DNA of 64,000 bases from Halocafeteria seosinensis (taxonomy: Eukaryota; Sar; Bigyra; Bicosoecida). Of this stretch, positions 24,294-34,869 are shown one piece after another. The position numbers and the translations under genes were made by a program. The notes below the pieces were generated by a model. The model ran no database searches. It saw only the letters and a program-made list of their open reading frames with translations, and was not told the origin of the DNA. Position 1 is the first letter of the stretch; every line of letters starts with the position of its first letter. The stretch covers positions 124,001 to 188,000 of the forward strand of contig LVLI01000101.1 of the NCBI GenBank assembly GCA_001687465.1. Direction: 5' to 3'.

Positions 24294-24809
24294 ACTAGAA
24301 AAGGTATTGACACTTATCTAAAGCGTTCGTACCTTTTTCCTACTCTCTGCATTTACTGTCACACTGTATAGTATGCCCTCAGGGGAGTGAAAGCGAAACA
24401 CCGTTGCAATGCAATGTTAAAGTGCCGTTTGGTACTGGTAGTGCAAGCAGTTTGGTCCCCGAGCAGTGTGCATAGTCCCTCCTCCATTTTGACGCGTGGC
24501 AGCTAATAAAACACGCGCATCCATGAACACGTAATACGTTCCAAAAATTTGTCACCATCCACAGTGTAAAGACCTGATTACACAGAGTTGTGAATGCCAA
24601 GTTGAAGTATGCGTCGAAGTGACACGAACCCATACGCATCACATGATTCAAATCCCGTCATTTTGATACCAAGTATGTTACGTCATTTGAACCAGTTCCT
24701 TGGGAGTGTATTCGTTGTTGTGTAGAACGGAGAGACGAACACGAGGTCGTAGTGTGTTTGGAATAGCGGGTGGAACTTAACGCTCTTTTTTCGCCTATCG
24801 GATATAAAT
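24294..24809. other. Intergenic region
   Basis: About 0.5 kb between the kinase stop and the LC8 start. A TATAAATA sequence (24803-24810) abuts the LC8 start codon and is too close to act as that gene's TATA box. Nothing else is recognised. Confidence 0.5.
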
Positions 24810-25382
24810 ATGTCTGAAAAGAAGCGATTCCGTATAGGGATGGCGGTGGTCTCTCACAGGTATGTGCTTATACTATGGTGAATACCATGGGCCTGAATTT
24901 GATATGGATATCCGATGGACCTGCATTTTGGGGCTTGCTTCAAATGCTCTCACTACGTTTGCTCTCCGTCGTTTCCAGTGGTATGCCGTATTCCATGGCT
25001 GAATATACAGTAAATTGCGCTATCGATGCGACACAAGTTGCGCTAACAGAAAGTGTAAGGATTGTGCACATCGTGGTCGGATGTTTATAGTAGCCTTGGG
25101 TAGAATATTTTCACTTTTCGGTCGTGCAGGATATAGCACACACTATGAAGCAAGCATTAGAAGGGGCATATCAAGGGAAGTAAGTATAAGACTCTATAAG
25201 CTTCATGTACATAGCGTGTATATTTCGTCAGGTGTTCGAATGCTACTATAATCTTCGGGCTGTTTGCTTGCAGCTGGCACGTCTTTGTCGGTCGGAAGTT
25301 TAGCACATTCGCAACGCATGAGGAAGGGAAGTTTATCTACTTTTATCTCGGACAACTGGGATTTTGTGTTTTCAAGACATAG
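24810..25382 (+). CDS. LC8-type dynein light chain
   Basis: A four-exon gene (24810-24859, 24979-25054, 25130-25179, 25274-25382) whose exons are all too short to stand out as open frames. They join in frame to 94 aa, the normal LC8 length. The last exon is diagnostic: [17 protein letters not shown], then [17 protein letters not shown]. Earlier exons give the N-terminal helices ([29 protein letters not shown]). LC8 dimers are hub proteins that bind short linear motifs. They serve cytoplasmic and axonemal dynein but also dynein-free partners, and are kept in organisms without dynein motors. The N-terminus ([13 protein letters not shown]) fits a cytosolic protein. Confidence 0.92.
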
Positions 25383-26054
25383 AGAGAGAGGACGAGAGAT
25401 TGTGTGTTTGGTTGAATAATCAACAGCGCCCTCGGTGTTCATCGACAGCGGCGGATGTATTCTCCGTCATAGGCATTACAACTTATGTGGTGATGGTTTA
25501 CTGAGTTCAACAGCTGCGGATCACACTGAACTCACGTGTTCACTATTTCTTCTTGCAACATTATCTCGATTGAGCGACTATATCCTCACAATCGATACAC
25601 TTGTTTCAACTTTATCCTTAAAAATTCCCATTTACCTGGCGCCACTTGGTCACCTATGCATCTGGCCTTTTACTCACTTCCGCCTTCACTAAAGTTGTGT
25701 TAGCACTGGTGTAGCAGCACAACCCCGTTGGCGGTTCATGACAAGTTGACACGTGCGGCAATCACGTTGACACGTTCAGCGACGTACCCACAGTACATAA
25801 CGAAGACTCATTGTGATTGATGTTATTCCTACACTTAAATCCGTGCAATCGTTGTACAGTATCATTAGCAATTTAGTTATGGAGTGGAATTAATAGAGAT
25901 AGAGAGCTACTGTTGTCACCGCGAGATGCAGCGCTGCAAGCCCCTCTATGGGGTCCAAGAAAAAATTTAGCCCCATTTACGCTGAATTTCAGCCACATTG
26001 CTCGAGTGGGTAGCTTTATTCACATTCAGTGTATCTCCCTGTGGGTTTACGGAG
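25383..26054. other. Intergenic region
   Basis: About 0.67 kb between the LC8 stop and the PTEN start. I see no gene, RNA gene or repeat. Confidence 0.5.
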
Positions 26055-28791
26055 ATGGGTGAGTTTCAACGCCAAATAACAAGGTATGTTGAATGACAAA
26101 CTGCATCTCGATGCGTTTGAAGGCGCAATGTACCTTCGATAAAATCGCTTATTGTGCTTCCTCGGCTACAGAAAGAGCTTTAGCGCAGAGGGACTTGTCC
26201 ATCCATCCAATGGGTTCCATCTGGAAGAAGCGCGAAAGCCGTCCCGTAGCGAAGAACCAAGGTCCGTACATGCAGAGCGCGCCAGCGTGGAAAATACCAC
26301 GAGACGAGACAGGGTGGCAAAGACCCAATTGGAGCGCCATTCGGTAGACGGCCAGTGTCGCGGATCCAAGGAGGACCAAGCGCCAACAGTGCATGAAGGA
26401 AGTGACAGCGAAAATGAAACGTGGTCGTCGATCTCAGACGAATCTACTTCAGACTCTGAGCATCCGGAACGAGAAATTGCGCCAACGACCACGACGGCAG
26501 CAGCTGTGGAATCTACAGCACATGTGCCTTCCCAGAAGTCTTCGCAACCACCCTTTGCGAGTTCTGCTGCTTCGTCAACGTATGAGAGCAGTGTCTCTGC
26601 CAGTTCCGTCCAAAGCGCCGAACCCACCTCACCTGAAAGGAGCTCTAGAAGGAGTGCTAGCGAGTCTATGGTAGGGAAGGCTGCGACATACAAGCCATCT
26701 AAACACCTGCAGTATTTTCGTCCTCAAACGAAATCAGTAAAGCGAGGTAGCAAGAACATAGTCAGCCCCTTGATGAACACAGATTTCAGGGGAGCCCGAA
26801 CCGACTCGTTTGCGGTGACGAAGAGCCCTCTCTACCGCGATGACTCCGAAGACGCAGGAGATTCTATGGCACAGACCTCCATTGATAGTCATCAAGACAC
26901 GCGAAACAGAAGACAAAAAATATTCGATTCTATCAAGCGAGCCGTTCGAAAGAAAGTGTCAAAGAAGAAAAGAAGATTTCAAGAAGGAGAGTTCGACCTC
27001 GACTTAACTTATGTAAGCGGTGTGTGGAGTACAAGGCACAATGCTATGTTGTCATCCAATTATTGCTTCGAACAGATAACACCGCGGCTTATTGCTATGG
27101 GATACCCTGCCAAGGGTGCGGCCGCAGCATATCGAAATCCTATACACGAGGTACAAAGATTCTTCGAGACCCGGCATCCTCGAAAGTAGTACGTGGAAAC
27201 TCAGGACCAATTTTATATTACCACTGCTAAGGTTGTTTGCTGAGTACCTTTGCAGCATGATCTATAATCTCTGCACGGAAAGGAGCTATCCAAAGTCAGA
27301 GTTCAATTACTGTGTCCAGCGGTATCCCTTCGATGACCATAACGCACCACCTCTCGAAATGTTGTTGAAGTTTTGTCAAAGTGTCAGAAAGTGGCTTAGT
27401 CAAGACTCCTATAACGTTGCAGCAGTGCACTGTAAGGCGGGTAAGGGAAGAACTGGGATGATGATTGCTGCATATTTACTGTTTTCTGGAGAGTGCAATT
27501 CCGCACGGGAAGCGCTTGCTTATTTCGGCTCGTATCGAACGCTCAACGACAGTGGTGTAACCATTCCTTCCCAGAAACGATACGTGTATTATTTTGAACG
27601 GATGCTTCAGACCATACAAGATGCATCGCTTCCCAAACAAATGCCGGTTAAACGCCCAACGTTTCGGATCAAGCACATCAGAATAGAGTCCGTCCCAAAC
27701 ATCGACTCTCATGGGTGCATCCCTATTTTCGACTTGTATGTTGAAAACCAGAGAGTTTTTGAATACAAGAAGGGACTCACTGCTTTGCAGCAGGCATCAG
27801 AAGCCAACGTGTCAACAACGCCTGCGTTCAATATGTGCACTGATGCAACGATGCAGTTCAAGAAATTCAATAGAGGGATCCAAAGCAAAGTTGACGAAAT
27901 TATTGAGGATGTACACGAAGGACTCAGAGACGGAGGAAACCTTACGTTTCTGTATAGCCAGCAGGGCGGATCTACTAGCTTCGGACAGCACTCTACGTTC
28001 CGAGCCACTCATGGCATTGGTGGTTTAGGGTTGTCAGGGTTGTGTGGCGTAGGCTCGTCTAAAGCTATTAGGCAATACATTCAAATGCAGAAAGGGGAAG
28101 ATATTTGGGAGAACACTCAAGGTCTATCTGGTAATTCTTTGGAGGGAAAGCCCCGACGATTCCTTGTTCATGAGCCGTTCATGGACATCGATTGCTCCTG
28201 CTTTGACCTTCGAATTGCCGGAAATGTTAAGCTGTCCTTGAAACACGACAGATTGCCTGCCGTAAGTTGTGATGAAGAAAGCAAATGTCTACTCTCTATA
28301 ACAGCGACAGCATTTTGCCCCTGCAGCCTACCAAGCTTTGTCACGTCTGGTTCCATACAGCCTATGTAGAATCACCGGCTCTTGTGTTCACTCGGCAGGT
28401 AGTGGATAAAGCCTGCAAGGTATGTTCGGCGAAGGGCAGCACCTCTTCACGAGTAAGAGCATGCAATACCCTCTAAATGTTGCTGCTGCAGGATACTAAA
28501 GGAATTTTTCCATCCAATTTTAGCATCGAGCTTTACCTTGAAAGGGTTGATGCCCCGCCGCTTCCTCCGCTGAAGCTAACCGAGCAGTGGATGTCCTCCA
28601 CTCAACATACTGAGGAGGCGCAGGTTAGCACCGATGGTTACGGAAGGACTGGATCTGGTGGCAATGAGAAGCAGCAAGAAACAGAGGCTCTCAGTTGGGG
28701 CCACATCCAGGATAGTATTACCGATGAGGTTTCTGCAAGAGCATCGTCTACAGCTTCGGCTTTTTCAGAGCGTATAACAGCATCGCGTTAA
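26055..28791 (+). CDS. PTEN-type PIP3 3-phosphatase
   Basis: Removes the 3-phosphate of PIP3 and so opposes PI3-kinase signalling at membranes. Six exons (26055-26083, 26172-27012, 27076-27185, 27256-28261, 28327-28419, 28492-28791) join in frame to 792 aa. A 29-nt first exon supplies the start (MGEFQRQIT). Residues up to about 265 are a Ser/Glu/Arg-rich extension absent from human PTEN. The PTEN core begins with a basic PIP2-binding-like patch (KKVSKKKRRFQEGEFDLDLTYI). The active-site loop HCKAGKGRTG (about 385-394) is perfect, with both PTEN-specific lysines, and TI-loop VTIPSQKRYVYYF follows. The C2 domain continues to WFHTAYVES and FSIELYLE, then a Ser/Thr-rich tail. The last 44 bases overlap the opposing amidase gene. 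Confidence 0.94.
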
Positions 28792-30641
28792 ACGATCTTG
28801 CTTTTCTTTTGGTGTACTGGAGTGTATATCTCCGTTTAGAAGTGTTTTCTAAGTGAATTTCATCGTCCAACAGAGCTGCGCCTCCGTCTCCGATGCCGTT
28901 GCCGAAAACTTCCCACCACTCTTCATAGCTGTGTGATAGTGAAAAATTGGGAACTAGTAAAATTAGGCTACTCGGCGGCGGTAATTGATGAACTTACTTT
29001 CCAGCTATCTGGACGTTTGATATCGAATGATTGTGAAACAGAGACTGTTCAGTGCCGTCGATGAAGCAACTTATATTTGCAGAAGGACAAACAGCAACTC
29101 CGCACATTCTTGTGCTGAAAAGTCCTTTGTACTCTCCCACAGCAGCTAGCACAGATAAGGTCTGCAGAACCATTAATGTTTAGGAGTGTATCTGCATGCT
29201 GGGTCAAAATACACTTACTGTACTTCCACTTGTTTGCCGGCTATCACTGAAATTGACCGAGCATTTCAAATCTTCTCGGACCACGGTAACACCACATTTC
29301 TCGTTTTCACAGCTGCTTGAGTTCACAAAGAGAACGGTTGCATTCATACATTGAGAGCCATCGGGACTGCACCAGAGGTGAAAATCGGACGAATCCGCCA
29401 GATCGTGTGGTGAATTTTTTACAGCTGTGAACGTTCCCCCATGGGCAGCATCGCTTTCCCTTCCATTTCGATTAGTCGAATTCAAGACTCCAGAGAGCAC
29501 CGCCATGTGGCTGCTCCAGCTGGGGTTATAGAAAGAGAGCGAATTTCCGCTATTTGTGCAAGAGGGGGCCTTAGAGATCATACCCCTGCAGTTAGGATGC
29601 TCCTTATTCCCCTTGAAGACGCGACATGTAAATTGTCGTGCCTCCTGTGTCCGAAAGTACCCATACAATCCGCTCCCACTGTTTCTCCAGTTGCTACCAC
29701 TTCCAGAGGCAATTAAGTTGATATTGTACGAATTGGCGAAGGCAAACTGCACGGCGTTACCCGTAAGGAAGGGCGGATAATTCACCCACCAAGTGGGATA
29801 TACGATATCTTTGACGTCCTGCTGGATCAGTTCTCTTGGCGGATCACTGAACATGATATCAAAACAGATGAACATGCCAAAACGCACACCGAAACTAGAC
29901 TCCCAGTAGGAAGGCTGCGGCCCTTCGGGGGGCTCGTTGAATTCGTATTCATAAAATAGATGCGACTTGCGATACTTTCCACGAAGCATGCCATACCTAT
30001 CCAAAGCGACGGCCGCATTAAATTGCCATCTGCCGTCCCGAGGGCACATGGTATCCGACGAGCACTCCCGGAGCTCCCCCATGTCAACGACCAAGTCAGT
30101 TTCTAAGCTCTTCGCAGCGCACGCGAGTTTTGCTAAAATTGGTGAGCTTTGGTTGTAATAGTGAAAATCGCTGCAAATGTCAATTGCGGTGCTCCCGTTG
30201 ACGTCAGGTATAGGCTCCAGAAACGGCAGGATCGAGTCCCGCGTCGGGAATCCAGGACCATACAGTCCATCTTCTGGAAACACAGCCATTTGCGGGAGAT
30301 CCAATCGGGGTCCTCTGTATTTTTCCAGTGCATTCTGCAGACGCAATCGCGGTGTCAAGAGGAGTTCGAAAAGTATCACAATGGGTCTTACGTACGAGCA
30401 AAGCATCAACGTTCTCGTTCATCAGCAGCAGAGCTTGTTCCCGGGAGACGGGATTTCGAGATATTGGTGGCCTTTTGGGCGCATACTCGACCACTGTTGC
30501 CTGATATGATACTTCATCATATGTAGCTTGTGTTGAACGCGAGTAAACAGAGGAGAGAGTCTGTAAAACAACTATAAATCCTAACAGAACGGAACCACGC
30601 GCGTGTCTCCTCACCCTCGAAGTCCCTTCCTGTCCTTTCAT
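28748..30641 (-). CDS. Secreted vanin/biotinidase-like amidohydrolase
   Basis: Carbon-nitrogen hydrolase of the nitrilase superfamily. Four exons (30641-30396, 30334-29219, 29161-28998, 28928-28748) join in frame to 568 aa. A hydrophobic signal peptide lies near residues 18-32. VSREQALLLMNENVD precedes the domain, as in vanins. The catalytic triad is visible: Glu in FPEDGLYG, Lys in KYRKSHLF, Cys in FICFDIMF. The mature protein is Cys- and Asn-x-Ser/Thr-rich, as expected outside the cell or in the secretory path. The vanin-like C-terminal part appears as LSVLAAVGEYKGLFSTRMCGVAVC. Vanins hydrolyse pantetheine and biotinidase releases biotin; the substrate here is not known. The final exon's frame runs on until TAG at 28750-28748, inside the PTEN coding end. 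Confidence 0.88.
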
Positions 30642-30941
30642 ACCTACGCCAAGTGCCTCTCAAGGTGACTAGCGGGACCATAAGGAGAAAAAAATACTAT
30701 CGTTTTGTATCTATCCATTTGTTGTGCAGTCTATACCGAAGAGGTTCTCGGAACTTCTCGTAGCGCATGGGAACTTCACAGAGTCACTCTGGAATCAGAG
30801 TGTAACACTGGCCGCAGCTCGGTCGTGTCGCTCTAGTTCGGCGCATACTCCAGAAGGAAAGTGGGACTTAGAACTGCTAGCAACGGAAGTAGAACTCACT
30901 CAATTGATGTTATGCTGGAAACGTCGTGTCGTATTGACCAT

Positions 30942-32761
30942 CTACAATTCCTCGTAATCGGACACTTCCCATTCCAGCATAACTCTGTATCGAACTAGAG
31001 GCTGGTTGGGGCAAATCCACTGTTCTATACTATCACAATAAGTGCTATACACTAGCTCCTCGGAATCTAACGCTGATCCTGCTGCCTCCATCTCTGTGGC
31101 AACTGCTACTTGTATCATATCCTCAATGACGGATAGCTGTTCATCGCCGAGCACTTCCCGTAATACAACCCTCTGTTGCGGCGACAATGTCTGCGGGAAT
31201 ATAACCCTAAAAATCACTATGAGAGCCCCACGGGACTCTTTATCTTTAACATTTGGTAAACCTTTCTCCGGGAACGTTTCCTGGTGGCCGCTCATTGTCA
31301 CTGTTTCTCGCAATACTTCAACCTTAGATCCATCTGGCATTCTGTTTCAGATAAACAATAGTATCTCACTAACTTCAGAGATGCAACAGTATACTGACGT
31401 GTACTTACACGATAAATTTTCGGAAACCCGCTAGAGCATCTATTAAGGAAATGTGCGCCGTGTATATCAGATTAGGAGGCGTGTTTCCATCTGCGAACAT
31501 TTTCGGGTGAACCTTGTGTTTGATAATGAAGGCGACGTCCCCATCCTTGTAGTGCAATCTTTGGGAGCCTCCACCTTCCATGTCCATCTTAAAGCCCTGC
31601 GCATCTATTAAACATGTGGGTTTCTCGCCATATATGTTTTAGCAATAGAATACTCTTACATTAGGTGCCCCGGCGGGTACGGTCACATTGACTTCCACAG
31701 TATCTTCTTTGTACCTCGTCCCTGCAAAATACCAAGAAAATGCAACTTACCATTCATTGCATTGCCGTTTCTCTGTCAACCGCTACTCACCATTACAGAG
31801 AGGACAAGTATTTGCTACTGTGTATCCAGTCCTTTCGCACTGCTTGCATGGAGTTTGTACCACGTGAGAGTAGCCGCTGGTATGGGCATACAATGTCGAA
31901 TGTAATCCCGTTCCCGAACATACTTCGCAGGTATGCATATCTTGTTGACTTGCGGCTCCAGTGCCTTTGCATCGTGGACAAAACTTATTTCTTTTTACCG
32001 AAATGGTTTTTGTAGTTCCGTTTCCGGAATAGATTTCTCGCAATTCGACTGGGATGTCGATCACAATTGGTTGTACTTTTGGTACCGCGGGTGGCTTGTA
32101 TTTGAAATGGAAGGCCGCCCCGGGTACCCGAACAAATAAATTGAAATGCTGTCCGCTGTATACTTTCGCCATACTATAAGTGCCGCCCCCCTGCACGGTA
32201 AGTTAGCTTACACTAACAGCCCAAGGAAATACCAGAAGCAGAGCAACCTACCTCTTCTCCATAGTTGTCATACTTCTCCCTCCTTTCTGGATCAGATAGT
32301 ATTTCGTACGCTCTAGCTATCTGCTTCATGAGCAAAATGTAATTTAAAAGCCATTGAACTGCAAACAGTTCCCGTACTTACTTCAATAAACCTATTGTGC
32401 TGCTCTTCTGTGGCTTCCGTACCCAACTTATCAGGGTGAAGCTTTAACGCTAGCTTCCTATATGCTCTCTTTATAGCTTGAGGTTTTGCCGCACTTGAAA
32501 GTCCAAGTATCTGGAAGCATCATCATTTCGACTTGCACTATCATCGCTTCATACGCGAAGTCCAAACCATCTCACCTCATAAAGATTTGTACGCCCAGAA
32601 TCGTCGGAGGCAACACGCACAGGCATGAAACTGATACACACCATACACCACAACAAAATGACGGCTATTGTATGGTGAATCTCCGCTCGTTTTCGCCTAG
32701 TCTTCCATGAAGCCTGTTGGCCAGTCCGTGTTCCTCGAACTGGAGGGATCATACTGGTCAT
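30942..32761 (-). CDS. ER-type DnaJ/Hsp40 co-chaperone with zinc-finger domain
   Basis: Seven exons (32761-32576, 32510-32382, 32320-32252, 32190-31791, 31721-31660, 31596-31409, 31341-30942) join in frame to 477 aa. An N-terminal basic stretch and hydrophobic helix (TIAVILLWCMVCISF) look like a signal anchor. The J domain follows with the HPD triad near 87-89, then a very short linker. The type-A zinc-finger region has four CxxC units: CPRCKG, CEVCSG, CKQCER and CPLCNG. The substrate-binding C-terminal domain closes the protein. Such proteins stimulate BiP-type Hsp70 and hand over unfolded clients. There is no KDEL-like tail, so ER retention would depend on the anchor. The usual Gly/Phe-rich linker is largely missing. 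Confidence 0.92.
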
Positions 32762-33246
32762 AATCTGGAATGCTGGAGACAGCAGAGCTCAAATCTGCAG
32801 CATCCAGCGAGTGCTTTCTTCCAAATTGACTTTAATGCATTATAAGAATAACGCAAGCAACGTACGTATCCTCTTTTCCTCCATATAAGATGGTAATGTG
32901 ATACTACATGCAATGGTGCGTTTCAAGTTGTGTCCTCCAGTAGTTCTTATCTGATGTTTGATGTTTATCCATAAGCCATTAAGATCCAATGACGTGATAA
33001 AGAAAGTTGATGAGAAATACTACACTCTCGTTTTCTATCATGTCTCCTAACAAGAGGCTGATGTCTACATCATGTCGTATGGGCTGATGGGTTGGAGTGG
33101 ACCTGCTGGTCTGTGAAGGTAATTCACGTGAATTCCATATACTGTAGAAGTGTAGAGACGTCGCATTGTACGATTATAGTCCTCGAGTACTTGGTTTAGC
33201 GTGGATCGTTATACACATTTCCTGTATGTGCTAATAATTTGCTACA
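32762..33246. other. Intergenic region between divergent genes
   Basis: About 0.5 kb between the DnaJ start (-) and the Tctex1 start (+). Likely a shared promoter region. No RNA gene or repeat seen. Confidence 0.5.
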
Positions 33247-33784
33247 ATGGAGGACCCCATGACGTTTAAGGAGTTTGAGAAAGAGGCTCGGGAGGCGGTA
33301 AAAGCGGCAACGCAAGAGACATTGGGAAAGCAGAAATACAATCACTCAGAAGTAGGTGGCGAGTCAATGATACCAAGCTTTGCGAATGAGAATATTTCGT
33401 AGAGATGTGCTCCTCTCAGGCTGGGAACTTGATCCAACAGATCAATAGGAAGTGTATATCCGAACTCAAGGAACTATCAAGTGTACGGCCTCGCTAAACT
33501 ATCGAGAGTACCACATGGTGTTTTTCTCCTAGAATGTACTGTTTCCTCCAGAATTTCAAGATCAACATATCGACGTTTTTGAAACAGAACCATAGAGGCG
33601 GTGCTGTTGAGGGTGTTGAGTAAGTTGAAACTTCCTCGGCTCGGCTTGCATGAATATCAGACTTACTCGACACACCGAACGCAGCACTTGTGATTGGGAT
33701 ATCAATTCCGATGGAGTAATTGCAGTTACAACGGGGAATGAACACATGGATGCGGTCGTTCACGTTTTTATTACTGCTCTGTAG
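33247..33784 (+). CDS. Tctex1-type dynein light chain
   Basis: Four small exons (33247-33351, 33420-33482, 33552-33619, 33685-33784) join in frame to 111 aa, the typical family length. The first two exons give the alpha-helical half (FEKEAREAVKAATQETL, AGNLIQQINRKCISELKEL). The third gives the central strand NFKINISTFLKQN with the following Gly-rich turn. The last gives TCDWDINSDGVIAV and a final strand ending VFITAL, as in DYNLT proteins. Tctex1 dimers bind dynein intermediate chain and several membrane cargoes. This is the second dynein light chain in the window, 8 kb from LC8. The exons are too small to stand out in a frame scan. Confidence 0.88.
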
Positions 33785-34320
33785 ATAACACTGAGTATTG
33801 ATTGGACAGGCAACTACGCGTGGAAACCAATTCCGAGTCGTGGTAGCCCCATTGGACTCCTCGGTACAAGAGCAAAGAGAACATAGAAGATATACTTATT
33901 CTGTTGCCCGGACGAGTGTGAGATGCGTTTTAGCTCTGCGCGACTCGCTGCACACACATGAACCTGTTAAGGTTCATATAAAGTTTGCATCTTGAAGGAA
34001 GCAATCTGACATTCAAAAGTGCTGACACAAGTTAACTCAAGAGAAACGCTTCATTGCCGGAGTCGTTCATGACAGACTATGCAAGACACACGTACGGAGA
34101 CGGGGTATGTGCAGCACACGCTGTGTGTTACAAAGGGGTTATTCTGTCACCCGATGTCAGATACTACAACGCCAGGTAAATTAATAGGCTGCTATCAAAG
34201 TGTCCATTAACCTCGGCTTTTTCCTTCGTCGTTCGGAGGGTGGATCTTTTTGGTAATCTATGGACTCAATTGTATAGAGGGACTATGCTATAGGTGTAAT
34301 GAATGTAGCATACTTTCATT
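33785..34320. other. Intergenic region upstream of 5S rRNA
   Basis: About 0.5 kb with no gene. Pol III transcription of 5S normally depends on internal boxes, so little is needed here. Confidence 0.5.
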
Positions 34321-34440
34321 GTCAGCGGCCATACTACGTAGAGTACACCGGACTCCCATCAGAACTCCGTTAGTTAAGCTGCGTTAGGCCTGGTCAGTAC
34401 TGAGGTGGGGGACCACTCGGGAAGCCCAGGTGCTGCTGAC
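34321..34440 (+). rRNA. 5S ribosomal RNA
   Basis: Exactly 120 nt. The 5' end GTCAGCGGCC pairs with the 3' end GGTGCTGCTGAC to form the closing helix. The internal parts read as 5S: CCCATCAGAACTCCG, AGTTAAGC, CTGGTCAGTACT, then GTGGGGGACCACTCGGGAAG. These cover loops B to E and the box A/intermediate/box C control region bound by TFIIIA. A T run begins right after the gene (34442 onward), as needed for Pol III termination. The gene stands alone between protein-coding genes. I saw no second copy in this window and no other rRNA nearby. Confidence 0.94.
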
Positions 34441-34483
34441 TCTTTTTTCTTCTTTTTTTTTTCTTCTTCCTTTTGGAATTTTC
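34441..34483 (+). terminator. Pol III T-run terminator after 5S rRNA
   Basis: A pyrimidine stretch with two runs of six to ten T lies directly behind the 5S gene. A run of four or more T is sufficient for RNA polymerase III to stop. Confidence 0.75.
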
Positions 34484-34869
34484 TTTTCCAATTGGGCCGT
34501 GCACAAGACGACAGTGTTACAACTGTAGTGTTAGGTGAAACATGTACGTGGTGTCCCAGAGTGCTTCGCAACACGCTGACTTCAGTCGGTACGAAGGGTG
34601 TGGCAATAAACTTTCTAAATGGGATACGGGAGTACCATGGACTACTGTTGAACAAATTGACTGATTCTTGTCCTTCTATTGCTCTATTCGTCCGCTAGTA
34701 TGTCACAGCAGTGGCCAGTCACGGCCAGTCACTGCCAGCCTGACTCAGTGGGCAGTGGTTCTCGGAGAAGCGAACAAACATTTCGTGGTATTTGCAAATT
34801 TGCCTACATGCAGAGGTTAGCTAGAGTATGTTGAATCTCATTCAATCCTGTTAGATAATAATTAAGCAG
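34484..34869. other. Intergenic region
   Basis: About 0.4 kb between the 5S terminator and the subtilase start. It contains a short direct repeat of GGCCAGTCAC (around 34711-34735). No gene is seen. Confidence 0.45.

Noticed and set aside
34441-34483. Poly-pyrimidine run taken for a poly-T retroelement tail
   Set aside because: It sits exactly at the 3' end of 5S rRNA and is explained as the Pol III terminator.
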